Part shown: in pieces, positions 28,519 to 37,530 of the stretch
How the letters are laid out: every line of letters starts with the position of its first letter
How positions within the stretch are numbered: position 1 is the first letter of the stretch
From: Alphaproteobacteria bacterium
GTDB taxonomy: Bacteria > Pseudomonadota > Alphaproteobacteria > Rhizobiales > GCA-2746425
Direction: 5' to 3'
Assembly (NCBI GenBank): GCA_024743215.1
Contig: JANSWZ010000002.1
Coordinates: 62,001-126,000 of the forward strand
DNA: 64,000 bases
Made by a program: the position numbers and the translations under genes
The notes under the pieces: generated by a model
What the model was told of the DNA's origin: nothing
Database searches by the model: none
Seen by the model: only the letters and a program-made list of their open reading frames with translations

Positions 28519-29124
28519 ATGCTTGACGATCTGCTTGACCATAATCTTCGCTGGGCCACCGAGCGGTCCAAAGAGGATCCTGAGTATTTCAGTCGTCTGT
28601 CATCGCTTCAACGCCCGGACTTTCTGTGGATCGGGTGTTCTGACAGTCGCGTTCCTGCCAATGTGATCACGGGTCTGGAGCCCGGCGAAGTGTTCGTTCA
28701 TCGGAATGTTGCCAATCTGGTCCATCGCGGCGATATGAATCTTCTGTCAGTCCTTGAATACGCCGTTGAGAGCCTTGAGGTGAAGCGGATCATCATTTGC
28801 GGGCATTATGGCTGTGGTGGCGTCAAGGCCGCCATCGATGGGCAGAGGCATGGCCTGATCGATCATTGGCTCCAGCCTGTCCGTGATGTCGCGACAAAGG
28901 CGCATGAAGAACTCTCCGCCATCACCAACGATGAACAGCGTTTCAACAGGCTTTGTGAACTATCGATTGAGACACAGGTTGAAACCTTGTCGCGCACGCC
29001 AACCATGCAATCGGCATGGCGTGATGGAAAAGACATTGAAATCCATGGCTGGGTTTACGGCCTGAATGATGGCTTGTTGCGTGATCTGGATTGCACTTGT
29101 GGACTACACCCAGATCCAGCCTAG
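28519..29124 (+). CDS. beta-class carbonic anhydrase
   Basis: This 201-residue cytoplasmic zinc enzyme interconverts CO2 and bicarbonate. All active-site residues are visible: zinc ligands Cys40 in WIGCSDSR, His96 and Cys99 in CGHYGCGG, and the Asp42/Arg44 dyad. HRNVANLV (about 61-68) is the standard following motif. The length fits the prokaryotic Can/CynT type. AGGGA lies upstream of the ATG. It stands alone between the ABC operon and a convergent DNA glycosylase gene, only 4 bp from the latter's stop. Confidence 0.95.
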   Translation: MLDDLLDHNLRWATERSKEDPEYFSRLSSLQRPDFLWIGCSDSRVPANVITGLEPGEVFVHRNVANLVHRGDMNLLSVLEYAVESLEVKRIIICGHYGCGGVKAAIDGQRHGLIDHWLQPVRDVATKAHEELSAITNDEQRFNRLCELSIETQVETLSRTPTMQSAWRDGKDIEIHGWVYGLNDGLLRDLDCTCGLHPDPA

Positions 29125-29128
29125 AGCA

Positions 29129-29806
29129 TCAACCGATGCTCATCGCCAGAACCCGGCTGACTTCCTTGAGCGACCTGCCGGATTGCTCGGTCCAGATATT
29201 GAACGCGTCCTGAACCGCCCGCATGGACTTTTGTGAGCCCGGTGTCTTGTCGACAACGCCTTCTGCGATGAGGCGTGCTGTCACGTCGCGAGACAGAATG
29301 AAGCTATCGCACCCCATGAAACGCAAACAATATTGCGCGGTCATACCGCCCAATCGGGAGCCGCGCTTTTTCAAAAGCGCCAACAGCCCGATAAAATCGT
29401 CTGATGGCCAATCCGCAAATGCGGATGCGGCGCTGCCATGTTCGTTGGCCAGATCAATCAGAAAAACGGCGTTCGCCTGAACTGAACGGATTTTGGTTCC
29501 GTGGCGAACAATCCGTTTGTCGGAAACCAGATCCGCAAGGTCCTCATCGGTCAGCATAGCGCAGCGCCCCAGATCAAAGCCATGAAACGCAGCTTCAAAT
29601 CCGGGCCACATTGATTCAACAACTTTCCAGTTGAAGCCTGCCTGAAAGATAGATTTCGACATGCCGGAAAGCCAGCGATCATCACTGATCAAAGCTATGT
29701 CTTTGCGACTTAAGGGAGGTTGCAACTCTGCATTTAGCGCATCGGGACCGCCCTTTCGATCTGCTGCGATTTCAAATATGGCATCAAATGAACGCATGGT
29801 GTTCAA
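29129..29806 (-). CDS. DNA-3-methyladenine glycosylase I family protein (Tag-like)
   Basis: This 225-residue protein belongs to the helix-hairpin-helix base-excision glycosylases. The segment LSGMSKSIFQAGFNWKVVES (about 46-65) and WPGFEAAFHGFD match the Tag family, and GGMTAQYCLRFMGCDSFILS (about 153-172) matches its second conserved block. Tag removes alkylated adenine (N3-methyladenine) from DNA. The zinc-binding Cys/His set of E. coli Tag is not obvious, so this may be a divergent relative. It probably lies downstream of the DUF427 gene in one operon. Confidence 0.75.
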   Translation of the reverse strand: MNTMRSFDAIFEIAADRKGGPDALNAELQPPLSRKDIALISDDRWLSGMSKSIFQAGFNWKVVESMWPGFEAAFHGFDLGRCAMLTDEDLADLVSDKRIVRHGTKIRSVQANAVFLIDLANEHGSAASAFADWPSDDFIGLLALLKKRGSRLGGMTAQYCLRFMGCDSFILSRDVTARLIAEGVVDKTPGSQKSMRAVQDAFNIWTEQSGRSLKEVSRVLAMSIG

Positions 29807-29825
29807 ACCTCCCCTGGCATTTAAC

Positions 29826-30230
29826 CTAAGCCATCTGGCCGATTTCCTCTACCACGACCTGATCAGGATAAAATGCAATCAGCCCTTTCAAAATGTCTGT
29901 TGCAGCAAGAGGTCTGTCATAGGTCCAGGCAATCGGCTCATTGCCTCTATGTGCGAAATAGCTGGCATCGCCTTTTAGCGGGCAATGGGTGCTTTTTCCG
30001 ATGATGGGCACAAGATCCACCTGCATGTCAGCCTCGGGAATGTAGAAGACAGGATCATAAATATCCCTGCCTATTTCAGTCAGTCGAAGTGCCGCTTCTG
30101 TATCTGCCAAAACCTGACTGTCTTTGAGAACGCGAATGCGCCTTGGCACCGGCTTCAGGCGCATGAAATGTCGTGGTTCATCCACACGGTGGATGGTTTG
30201 GGTTGCTAATGTCACCTGGTCGCGCTGCAT
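29826..30230 (-). CDS. DUF427 domain-containing protein
   Basis: This 134-residue protein is started at the ATG at 30230, which has GGGAGG in front; a longer frame to 30395 runs into the puuD coding region. The DUF427 core is seen in RRIRVLKDSQVLADTEAALR near 29, PVFYIPEADMQ and STHCPLKGDASYF (about 78-90), followed by a WTY-type ending. The family is widespread and its biochemical role is not established. It sits between puuD and the glycosylase gene on the same strand. Confidence 0.85.
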   Translation of the reverse strand: MQRDQVTLATQTIHRVDEPRHFMRLKPVPRRIRVLKDSQVLADTEAALRLTEIGRDIYDPVFYIPEADMQVDLVPIIGKSTHCPLKGDASYFAHRGNEPIAWTYDRPLAATDILKGLIAFYPDQVVVEEIGQMA

Positions 30231-30303
30231 AATGGACCTCCCTTTTTGAAGGGATATGGGCGTTTCAGTGGCGGAACACAACAATGCCTGTGGCAACGCC
30301 CAA

Positions 30304-31545
30304 TCAGGAACCGCTTTGTGCTGCGCGGAACCAATTGATGATGACACGGCGCTCATCATCTTCCATCCAACTGACATTGGCTGGCGGCATGGCATGAGTT
30401 ACGCCCGCTTGCAGAAAAATGGATCTGGCGTGTTGGGCGACCTGCTGCGGCGTTTCCAGACGCACACCTTTTGGTGGCCATAAAATGCCTTCCCAAACAG
30501 GTTCGTTTGCGTGGCACATGGAACAACGGGTTGAAACAATACTGCTGACTTCCTCAAACGACGCTGCATCAACATATTTCTGCTGAGTGGGGGTGATTAC
30601 CGCCGCCGCCGCATCCTCTGCCTGATCCGCCTGATAGAGCGGTGCCAGAGACAACAGCATGATCACCGAAAAAATCAGAGCGGTTGCTAGCCATGTCCAT
30701 GTGGGATCGCCGGTCCGGGCATGACGACAGTTGAAGTAATGGCGGATGGTCACGCCCATCAGAAACACCAGACTTGCAATGATCCAGTTGTATTCCGTCG
30801 CGAAGGCCAGCGGATAGTGGTTGGACAGCATGAAGAAGATCACTGGCAGGGTCAGATAATTATTATGCGTTGAGCGCTGCTTGGCGATGATGCCGTATTT
30901 CGGATCCGGCTTGCGTCCAGCCTTCAGATCAGCCACCACGATTTTCTGATTTGGAATAATGATGAAGGCCACATTGGCAGACATGATGGTTGCAGTGAAT
31001 ACGCCCAGATGCAACAGCGCTGCACGCCCGGAAAACACCTGTGTGAACCCCCAGGACATGGCCACCAGAACGCCAAACAGCAAGACCATCAAGAACGTGC
31101 TGTTCTGCCCCAAGCGGCTTTTGCAAAGCTGGTCATACGCCAGCCAACCGAACACGATTGAGGCAAGTGAGATAGCAATGGCAGTCATGACCGAAATGTC
31201 AGCAACAGCAGGATCGATCAGATACAAATCTGCGCCCAGATAATAAACCAGACATAACAGGGCAAAACCGGAAACCCACGTCATGTAGCTTTCCCATTTG
31301 AACCAGGTCAGGTGCTCCGGCATTTCAGCAGGCGCGACCAGATATTTACGCAAATGGTAGAAGCCGCCACCGTGAACCTGCCACTCTTCCCCCGAAACGC
31401 CCTCTGGCATGTTGGCAGCTTTGGTCAAGCCCAAATCCAGCGCTATGAAATAGAAAGAAGACCCAATCCAGGCGATTGCCGTGATGACATGCACCCAGCG
31501 CACTGCAAAGTGCAGCCACTCGGTGAAAATTGCCAGATCATACAT
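30304..31545 (-). CDS. puuD: urate hydroxylase, membrane-bound with cytochrome c domain
   Basis: This 413-residue protein has the PuuD layout: an N-terminal membrane domain with about eight helices (first helix VRWVHVITAIAWIGSSFYFI, conserved HVHGG-type EEWQVHGGGFYHL near 54-65) and a C-terminal periplasmic cytochrome c domain with haem motif CSMCH at 341-345 and axial Met in THAMPPANVSWM. PuuD oxidises urate to 5-hydroxyisourate and passes electrons to the respiratory chain. It is divergent from a LysR gene and the allantoin genes. The family's DUF989 core is intact, and the assignment is strong. Confidence 0.93.
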   Translation of the reverse strand: MYDLAIFTEWLHFAVRWVHVITAIAWIGSSFYFIALDLGLTKAANMPEGVSGEEWQVHGGGFYHLRKYLVAPAEMPEHLTWFKWESYMTWVSGFALLCLVYYLGADLYLIDPAVADISVMTAIAISLASIVFGWLAYDQLCKSRLGQNSTFLMVLLFGVLVAMSWGFTQVFSGRAALLHLGVFTATIMSANVAFIIIPNQKIVVADLKAGRKPDPKYGIIAKQRSTHNNYLTLPVIFFMLSNHYPLAFATEYNWIIASLVFLMGVTIRHYFNCRHARTGDPTWTWLATALIFSVIMLLSLAPLYQADQAEDAAAAVITPTQQKYVDAASFEEVSSIVSTRCSMCHANEPVWEGILWPPKGVRLETPQQVAQHARSIFLQAGVTHAMPPANVSWMEDDERRVIINWFRAAQSGS

Positions 31546-31661
31546 GCCCTGTCTCCTGTCGACTGCTCTTTGAAAACACTATGGATGGTTCATATTATTT
31601 TGAATAGCGCTCAAATTCTCCAAGACTTTCAAATTTTTCCAAATGATCGTAGTTTCAAGGC

Positions 31662-32579
31662 ATGAGCTATGTTGTCAATGTACGCATGTTTGTGCGGGTT
31701 TTTGAACTGGGAAATATGTCGGCCGCTGCACGGGATCTGCGTGTGTCTGCCGCTGTTGCTTCAAGCCGCATAGCGGAACTGGAAAAACATCTTGGTGTGC
31801 GGCTTTTTAACCGCACCACACGCCGGCTGCAACCAACCGAGCATGGCAAGGTGTTTTACCGCGGTGCGACAAAAGTTCTGGAGACCATAGAAGACGCAGA
31901 AGCGGCGGTGATGGAAATCACACGAAATCCGCGCGGGTCCATTTTTGTGGCAGCCCCACTTGGCGTTGGGCGGCAATTCATCGCGCCTCATGTACCGCCC
32001 TTCAAGGATCAATACCCGGAAATTGATGTGCGCCTGCGTCTGTCAGACCGAAAAATCAACATGGCAGAGGAAGGGCTGGATGTTGCTTTTGTTCTGGGAC
32101 ATCTGAAAGATTCCAACCTCAAAGCCCGGATGATTGCCGAATGTGATCGGGTGCTTTGCGCTTCGCCGGATTACATTAAAGCGCGGGGGCACCCCGCCCA
32201 TGGCAGTGATTTGGCAAACCGACAGCATGATTGTCTGCAGTTGCGCTTTCCCGGGGCGCCGGAATTTCGCTGGCTGCTACAGACCGAAGATGGCCCGAAC
32301 GGTTTTGATGTCGCGGGCCCTTTCGAATCTGATGATGGTGATGTTCTCACCCAATGGGCGTTGGAAGGACGTGGTATTGTCAACAAACCGGTCTTTGAAG
32401 TGGTCGAACATCTGAAGTCCGGCGCATTGGTTGAAGTTGCCAAGGCCACACCACCGGTAGCAGTGCAATTGGCGTGCCTGTATCCGCACAGAACTTTTCA
32501 GGATCCCAAAATTCGCCTGTTCATTGACTTCATGATTGCAAAATGTCGTATGGAGTTGGACAAGCGGAAGCTGGTTTGA
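31662..32579 (+). CDS. LysR-family transcriptional regulator of the urate/allantoin genes
   Basis: This 305-residue regulator has an N-terminal winged helix-turn-helix (FVRVFELGNMSAAARDLRVS, then RIAELEKHLGVRLFNRTTRR, about residues 10-55) and a substrate-binding-like effector domain starting near IFVAAPLGVGRQF (about 90). It is divergent from puuD (116-bp gap) and directly upstream of the PuuE-UraD fusion gene. Control of both directions is the natural inference; the inducer (urate or allantoin) is not shown by the sequence. Confidence 0.9.
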   Translation: MSYVVNVRMFVRVFELGNMSAAARDLRVSAAVASSRIAELEKHLGVRLFNRTTRRLQPTEHGKVFYRGATKVLETIEDAEAAVMEITRNPRGSIFVAAPLGVGRQFIAPHVPPFKDQYPEIDVRLRLSDRKINMAEEGLDVAFVLGHLKDSNLKARMIAECDRVLCASPDYIKARGHPAHGSDLANRQHDCLQLRFPGAPEFRWLLQTEDGPNGFDVAGPFESDDGDVLTQWALEGRGIVNKPVFEVVEHLKSGALVEVAKATPPVAVQLACLYPHRTFQDPKIRLFIDFMIAKCRMELDKRKLV

Positions 32580-32724
32580 GAGTTATGCTCGTCACCTGCC
32601 GGCTTATTCAGCTTCAAAAACTGACCCTGTAAGCGCGAAACTCTTATTTGGTTTTTTTGAAAATCACCATCATTGTTTTGCTATACAATTAAATATCGAC
32701 TGGTCGTGTTTCGGAGGAATTAAT

Positions 32725-34143
32725 GTGAGTCGCTATCCGCGTGATATGCAAGGCTATGGTTCCAGAACACCAGACCCAAAATGGCCTGGTGGCGCCAACA
32801 TTGCTGTGCAATTTGTCATCAATTACGAAGAAGGCGGGGAGAATAACATTCTCCACGGCGATGCGGCGTCCGAAGCCTTCTTGTCGGAAATTGTCGGTGC
32901 CGCAGCATGGCAGGACCAGCGGCATTGGAATATGGAAAGCATCTACGAATATGGCGCGCGCGCCGGGTTCTGGCGTCTCCATCGCCTCTTCACCGAGTTG
33001 GATATCCCGGTCACCGTTTATGGTGTGGCAACGGCCCTTGCCCGTTCTCCCGCTCAGGTCGCGGCCATGCAGGACGCGGAATGGGAAATCGCAAGTCACG
33101 GCCTCAAATGGATCGAATACAAGGATTACACGCCTGAGGATGAGCGTGCCGATCTGATGGAAGCCATTCGCTTGCACACGGACGTGACAGGCGAACGCCC
33201 CCAAGGCCTGTATGTCGGGCGCTGCTCGATGAATTCAATTGATCTGGCGACAGAAGAAGGTGGCTTTGACTATCTTTCGGACAGCTATGCTGATGATCTG
33301 CCTTATTGGCACCAGAGCGAAGACCGCGACCAACTGATCGTTCCTTACACGCTTGATGCCAATGATATGCGCTTTGCCACTCCTCAGGGCTTCAATTCCG
33401 GCGACCAGTTTTTTGCCTATCTGAAAGACAGCTTTGATGCGCTCTATGCAGAAGGATCGGCTGGTCAGGCAAAAATGATGAATATCGGACTGCATTGCCG
33501 ACTGATCGGCCGGCCGGGCCGTGTCATGGCCCTGCGGCGTTTCATGGAATATGCAAAGTCTCACGAGAAAGTATGGTTTGCCCGGCGCATAGACATTGCC
33601 CGACACTGGCAAAAAACCCATCCTGCTCCGGCAAGAACACTCGCCCCTTCACAGATGGAGAAGCAGGTATTCGTTGACACATATGGCGGGGTTTATGAGC
33701 ATTCACCCTGGATTGCCGAACGCGCATTTGATGATGAATTGGGACCGGCACACGATACAGCCCTGGGCTTGTCCAATGCGCTTGCCCGCAAATTCCGCTC
33801 CGCCAGTGATGATGAGCGACTGGCTGTTTTGAAAGCGCACCCGGATCTTGCTGGAAAGCTGGCAGCGGCAAAGCGGCTGACTGCTGAATCCACATCCGAA
33901 CAGGCATCTGCCGGACTGGATGCGTTAAGCGATACTGAGCGAGCTGTATTTCAGAAGCTGAATGCTGACTATACGGACAAATTTGGCTTTCCATTCATCA
34001 TAGCCGTGAAGGGCTTGAGCAAGGATGCGATCCTGTCAGCCTTTCAAACGCGCATCAATCATGATCGTGAAACAGAATTCACCGGGGCCTGCCGACAGGT
34101 TGAGCGCATAGCTCTTCTGCGCCTGAGCGATATGCTGCCATGA
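32725..34143 (+). CDS. fused allantoinase (PuuE type) and OHCU decarboxylase (UraD)
   Basis: This 472-residue protein starts at the GTG at 32725, with GGAGG 7 bp before it; the open frame further upstream runs into the LysR gene. Residues about 1-300 are a PuuE-type polysaccharide-deacetylase-fold domain (VNYEEGGE-like VINYEEGGENNIL, EIASHGLKWIEY, IGLHCRLIGRPGR) that opens allantoin to allantoate. Residues about 310-470 are an OHCU decarboxylase domain (AHPDLAGKLAA, FPFIIAVKGLSKDAILSAF, RLxN-type RINHDRETEF) acting just before allantoin is formed. Such fusions are known in proteobacteria. It probably heads the plus-strand operon with the next three genes. Confidence 0.93.
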   Translation: MSRYPRDMQGYGSRTPDPKWPGGANIAVQFVINYEEGGENNILHGDAASEAFLSEIVGAAAWQDQRHWNMESIYEYGARAGFWRLHRLFTELDIPVTVYGVATALARSPAQVAAMQDAEWEIASHGLKWIEYKDYTPEDERADLMEAIRLHTDVTGERPQGLYVGRCSMNSIDLATEEGGFDYLSDSYADDLPYWHQSEDRDQLIVPYTLDANDMRFATPQGFNSGDQFFAYLKDSFDALYAEGSAGQAKMMNIGLHCRLIGRPGRVMALRRFMEYAKSHEKVWFARRIDIARHWQKTHPAPARTLAPSQMEKQVFVDTYGGVYEHSPWIAERAFDDELGPAHDTALGLSNALARKFRSASDDERLAVLKAHPDLAGKLAAAKRLTAESTSEQASAGLDALSDTERAVFQKLNADYTDKFGFPFIIAVKGLSKDAILSAFQTRINHDRETEFTGACRQVERIALLRLSDMLP

Positions 34144-34155
34144 CAACAGAATGGA

Positions 34156-35016
34156 ATGATCTTGGCTAACCCCACATATTACGCGCCTCATGGCGGCCTG
34201 CCCGAGCAGACCCAATTGCTGACAGACAGGGCGGTGTTTACCGATGCCTATGCGGTGATCCCAAAAGGCGTTCAGCAGGATATCGTCACCAGCTTTCTGC
34301 CGTTCTGGGAGAAAACCCGGCTATGGGTTCTGTCACGGCCCTTGTCAGGCTTTGCGGAAACCTTCTCCCAATACATTATGGAAGTTCAACCCGGCGGCGG
34401 CAGTCAGAAACCCGAACTCGACCCCGATGCTGAAGGCGTGTTGTTTGTCGTTGAAGGCGCGTTGTCGCTGACTATAGAGGGCGACGCGCATGAAATGAGC
34501 CCGGGTGGTTATGCGTTCCTGCCACCTGGAACAGCCTGGACCGTTCTGAACTCTGGCAAAGATGTAGTGCGGTTCCACTGGGTTCGCAAAGCCTATGAAT
34601 TTGTTGAAGGCATTGATGTCCCTCCGCCCTTCGTGACCCGTGAGCAAGATGTGGCACCCATTCCCATGGCCAAAACCAATGGCACGTGGGCGACAACCCG
34701 CTTTGTTGAATCTGACGACATTCGCCATGACATGCATGTAAACATTGTGACCCTTGAACCCGGTGCGGTCATTCCGTTTGCGGAAACCCATGTCATGGAG
34801 CACGGGCTTTATGTGCTGCAAGGCAAAGCGGTCTACCGGCTCAATCAGGACTGGGTGGAAGTCGAAGCTGGCGATTACATGTGGCTGCGCGCCTTTTGCC
34901 CGCAGGCCTGCTATGCGGGCGGTCCCGGACAATTCCGCTATCTGCTTTACAAGGACGTCAACCGCCATATGAAGCTGACAAGCAGCGGATCGGGAACCGG
35001 GAGGCGTTTGGGATGA
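34156..35016 (+). CDS. (S)-ureidoglycine aminohydrolase (bicupin)
   Basis: This 286-residue protein has two cupin domains. The N-terminal one is structural (GVLFVVEGALSLTI, FLPPGTAWTV). The C-terminal one has the manganese-site pattern EPGAVIPFAETHVMEHGLYV plus LQGKAVYRL and the Arg/Tyr-rich FRYLLYKDVNRH ending. The enzyme converts (S)-ureidoglycine to (S)-ureidoglycolate and ammonia. It lies 12 bp after the PuuE-UraD gene and overlaps allA by 4 bp. The start at 34156 has only a weak ribosome site; an in-frame TTG at 34162 is an alternative. Confidence 0.88.
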   Translation: MILANPTYYAPHGGLPEQTQLLTDRAVFTDAYAVIPKGVQQDIVTSFLPFWEKTRLWVLSRPLSGFAETFSQYIMEVQPGGGSQKPELDPDAEGVLFVVEGALSLTIEGDAHEMSPGGYAFLPPGTAWTVLNSGKDVVRFHWVRKAYEFVEGIDVPPPFVTREQDVAPIPMAKTNGTWATTRFVESDDIRHDMHVNIVTLEPGAVIPFAETHVMEHGLYVLQGKAVYRLNQDWVEVEAGDYMWLRAFCPQACYAGGPGQFRYLLYKDVNRHMKLTSSGSGTGRRLG

Positions 35017-35507
35017 GCCTCCCCCTTCAGACACAACCACTGAGCCAGGATGCCTTTGCTCCGTTTGGTGATGTTCTGGAGATTGGCGACAAGCCAGACA
35101 TGATCATCAATCAGGGCCTGTGCGGCCGGTTTCATGATCTTGCAAAAATTGACTTTGTCGGGAACGACGCCGCAGCCGGTATCAGTCTTTTCAAATCCGA
35201 AGCGCGCAGCCTGCCCTACAGACTGGATATGATGGAGCGTCATCCGCTGGGCAGTCAGGCCTTCATTCCCATGACCGCCCATTCGTTTCTGACCATTGTA
35301 GCGCCGGATCTGGACGGGAAACCCGGCACACCACTTGCGTTCATCACCGCGCCCGGACAGGGCGTGAATTACCACCGCAATACCTGGCATGGCGTACTGA
35401 CACCATTGTCCGAGCCGGGCTTGTTTGCCGTTGTTGATCGCATTGGCGATGGCAAAAATCTGGAAGAGCATTGGTTTGAAGCCCCGTATGTGATTGCGGG
35501 CGACTGA
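35013..35507 (+). CDS. allA: ureidoglycolate lyase
   Basis: This 164-residue cupin-type lyase releases urea and glyoxylate from (S)-ureidoglycolate, the last step of the pathway encoded here. Motifs are QDAFAPFGDVLE at the N-terminus, MERHPLGSQAFIPM (about 73-86) and GVNYHRNTWHGVLTPL (about 117-132). The ATG at 35013 overlaps the stop of the aminohydrolase gene (ATGA) and follows GGGAGGCG. A longer in-frame reading from 34881 lies inside the previous gene and is spurious. The length fits E. coli AllA (160). Confidence 0.93.
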   Translation: MSLPLQTQPLSQDAFAPFGDVLEIGDKPDMIINQGLCGRFHDLAKIDFVGNDAAAGISLFKSEARSLPYRLDMMERHPLGSQAFIPMTAHSFLTIVAPDLDGKPGTPLAFITAPGQGVNYHRNTWHGVLTPLSEPGLFAVVDRIGDGKNLEEHWFEAPYVIAGD

Positions 35508-35559
35508 CCAATGTTGAACTGACCCAATCGGGTTTTATTGCTCGTCATAGGAGGCAATC

Positions 35560-36957
35560 ATGGCAGCAGACACATCTATCGGAACCCCGGAGCAACTCCG
35601 CGATCCGAACTACACACCCCCACTGCACAAAGCAGTGCCATTGGGCATTCAGCATGTTCTGGCCATGTTTGTGTCAAACGTCACACCAGCCATCATCATT
35701 GCAGGCGCAGCGGGATTTGGATTTGGATCCAATTCCCCGGATTTCCCTGAACTGATCTATCTGATTCAGATGTCCATGTTCTTTGCAGGCATCGCCACCC
35801 TGTTGCAAACAATCGGATTGGGACCTGTTGGCGCAAGGCTGCCGATTGTGCAGGGCACGAGTTTTGCATTTGTACCCATCATGATTCCGCTGGTGGCCGG
35901 CAAGGGTGTTGATGCACTTCCTGCCTTGTTCTGTGGCGTGATCGTGGGTGGTCTGTTCCATGCTCTGATCGGCACATTCATCGGTCGTATCCGCTTTGCC
36001 TTGCCTCCGCTGGTCACTGGCCTGATCGTAACCATGATAGGTCTGGCACTGGTGAAAGTGGGCATTCAATATGCGGCTGGTGGCGTTCCAGCTATTGGCA
36101 CACCGGAATATGGCAGCCTGCTGAACTGGTCAGTGGCACTTGTGGTCATTCTGGTCACACTGGGTCTGAAGTTCTTTACCAAAGGCATGCTTTCAGTATC
36201 AGCAGTGCTTCTGGGACTGGTTGCGGGCTATATTGTTGCTTATGCACTTGGCATGGTGAGTTTTGATAATGTGGGTCGCGCAGCAGATTTCGCTGTTCCC
36301 GATCCGCTTCGTTACGGTTTTGAGTTCAGCATGGCTGCTATTATCGGCTTCTGCCTGATGGCTTTCGTGTCAGCTGTGGAAACTGTTGGCGATGTCTCTG
36401 GTATCACCAAGGGTGGTGCTGGCCGGGAAGCAACCGACAAAGAAATCACCGGCGCGACTTATGCCGATGGTATCGGGTCAGCCTTGGCTGGCATCTTTGG
36501 CGGCCTGCCAAATACCTCTTTCAGCCAGAATGTCGGTCTGATTGCAATGACCGGCGTCATGAGCCGTCATGTGGTGACCATCGGTGCACTGTTCCTGATT
36601 GCTGCCGGTCTGGTGCCGAAAGTTGGCGCTGCGATCTCCACCATCCCCATTGAAGTTCTGGGTGGCGGCGTCATTGTGATGTTCGGAATGGTCGTGGCAG
36701 CTGGTGTGTCCATGCTGTCTGATGTGAACTGGAACCGACGCAACATGGTCATCTTTGCTGTGGCCCTGTCCATTGGTCTTGGTCTGCAATTGGAGCCAGG
36801 TGCCCTGCAGCATCTGCCTGACACAATGAGGCTTTTGGCCACAACAGGCCTGCTGCCTGCGGCGATTATTGCGATTGTTCTCAATCTGGTACTTCCAGAA
36901 GAATTGTCCGATGAGCAAACGGATGAAATCTCCGGCGGGCATGCTTCACAGGACTGA
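35560..36957 (+). CDS. NCS2-family purine/xanthine (urate) permease
   Basis: This 465-residue membrane protein has about 14 helices and NCS2 signatures: PLGIQHVLAMFVSNVTPAIII (two pieces around 27-47), VQGTSFAFVPIMIP (about 99-112), FVSAVETVGDVSGI (about 271-284) and LPNTSFSQNVGLIAMTGV (about 312-329), the binding-site motif. Family members are proton/sodium symporters for uracil, xanthine or urate. The place at the end of the urate/allantoin operon favours urate or xanthine. GGAGG precedes the ATG. A strong hairpin follows the stop. Confidence 0.93.
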   Translation: MAADTSIGTPEQLRDPNYTPPLHKAVPLGIQHVLAMFVSNVTPAIIIAGAAGFGFGSNSPDFPELIYLIQMSMFFAGIATLLQTIGLGPVGARLPIVQGTSFAFVPIMIPLVAGKGVDALPALFCGVIVGGLFHALIGTFIGRIRFALPPLVTGLIVTMIGLALVKVGIQYAAGGVPAIGTPEYGSLLNWSVALVVILVTLGLKFFTKGMLSVSAVLLGLVAGYIVAYALGMVSFDNVGRAADFAVPDPLRYGFEFSMAAIIGFCLMAFVSAVETVGDVSGITKGGAGREATDKEITGATYADGIGSALAGIFGGLPNTSFSQNVGLIAMTGVMSRHVVTIGALFLIAAGLVPKVGAAISTIPIEVLGGGVIVMFGMVVAAGVSMLSDVNWNRRNMVIFAVALSIGLGLQLEPGALQHLPDTMRLLATTGLLPAAIIAIVLNLVLPEELSDEQTDEISGGHASQD

Positions 36958-36985
36958 ACTTCAAGAGTTCTGAACTGAGCTAAAA

Positions 36986-37015
36986 AGAAGGGCCCCGCTT
37001 TGGCGGGGCCCTTCT
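36986..37015 (+). terminator. terminator hairpin of the allantoin operon
   Basis: A perfect 13-bp stem (AGAAGGGCCCCGC and complement) with loop TTTG lies 28 bp after the permease stop. A-rich sequence precedes it and only GAGTT follows, so it terminates either strand weakly to moderately. Confidence 0.75.
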
Positions 37016-37110
37016 GAGTTATGGGACAAGCGTCCGTTCAACCTGTCGGCCGAAAGACCGGTCGTTATTTGTTTTTCATTCCTAATCACGTCTGTTTTTA
37101 ACCATCAGGG

Positions 37111-37325
37111 GCAATTTGGCAGGAGATTCGAAATTCCCGTGACGGACACTCAATTGAACCCGGCAGAGTTCATCGTCTGCCCTTGCTGTCAATTTTGGGG
37201 GGAAGGATAGTGAACTGGCAGTGCAAACTGAGGAAGCGAGATTTTCGGCGCGACGCCCGTCCTCACCTTCCTGACTTATCAGGGATTTTCGACCAACCGT
37301 GTGGGTCCGCTGTGCCCAATCATCG
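37111..37325 (+). repeat. degenerate direct repeat, copy A
   Basis: Three blocks here recur in the same order and orientation at 39501-39786. Block 37113-37139 (AATTTGGCAGGAGATTCGAA and on) matches 39505-39531 in 23 of 27 bases. 37207-37241 resembles 39604-39636, with shared AAACTGA..AAGCGAGAT. 37295-37315 matches 39759-39779 in 20 of 21. Translated in one frame both start with F-G-x-R-F-E-x-P, as if derived from a dead coding sequence. No intact gene is present between the purine permease and the sulfotransferase gene (36958-37530). Confidence 0.65.
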
Positions 37326-37530
37326 AAACCTGCATTTTTGCAAGTGGCGTTTGCGTATACACCCATCGACGCAATGAATGAGGCAGAATAGTCTCAATTC
37401 ATCGCAAGAGCGATCCAACGTCAGATTATAGAACCTGCCGACGACCAAACGGGAACCACCCAATTGGTTGACCGCTCACCTACGGCTTGATGTTTGGAAA
37501 CCACTGAGTTGCATCCGCAGGAGACCTTAT

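Noticed and set aside
34881-35012. Upstream extension of the ureidoglycolate lyase reading frame
   Set aside because: It lies entirely inside the preceding aminohydrolase gene; the ATG at 35013 with GGGAGG and an ATGA overlap is the natural start.
37082-37366. 94-codon minus-strand frame after the purine permease
   Set aside because: It has no ribosome site or recognisable motif, and it overlaps degenerate repeat copy A.
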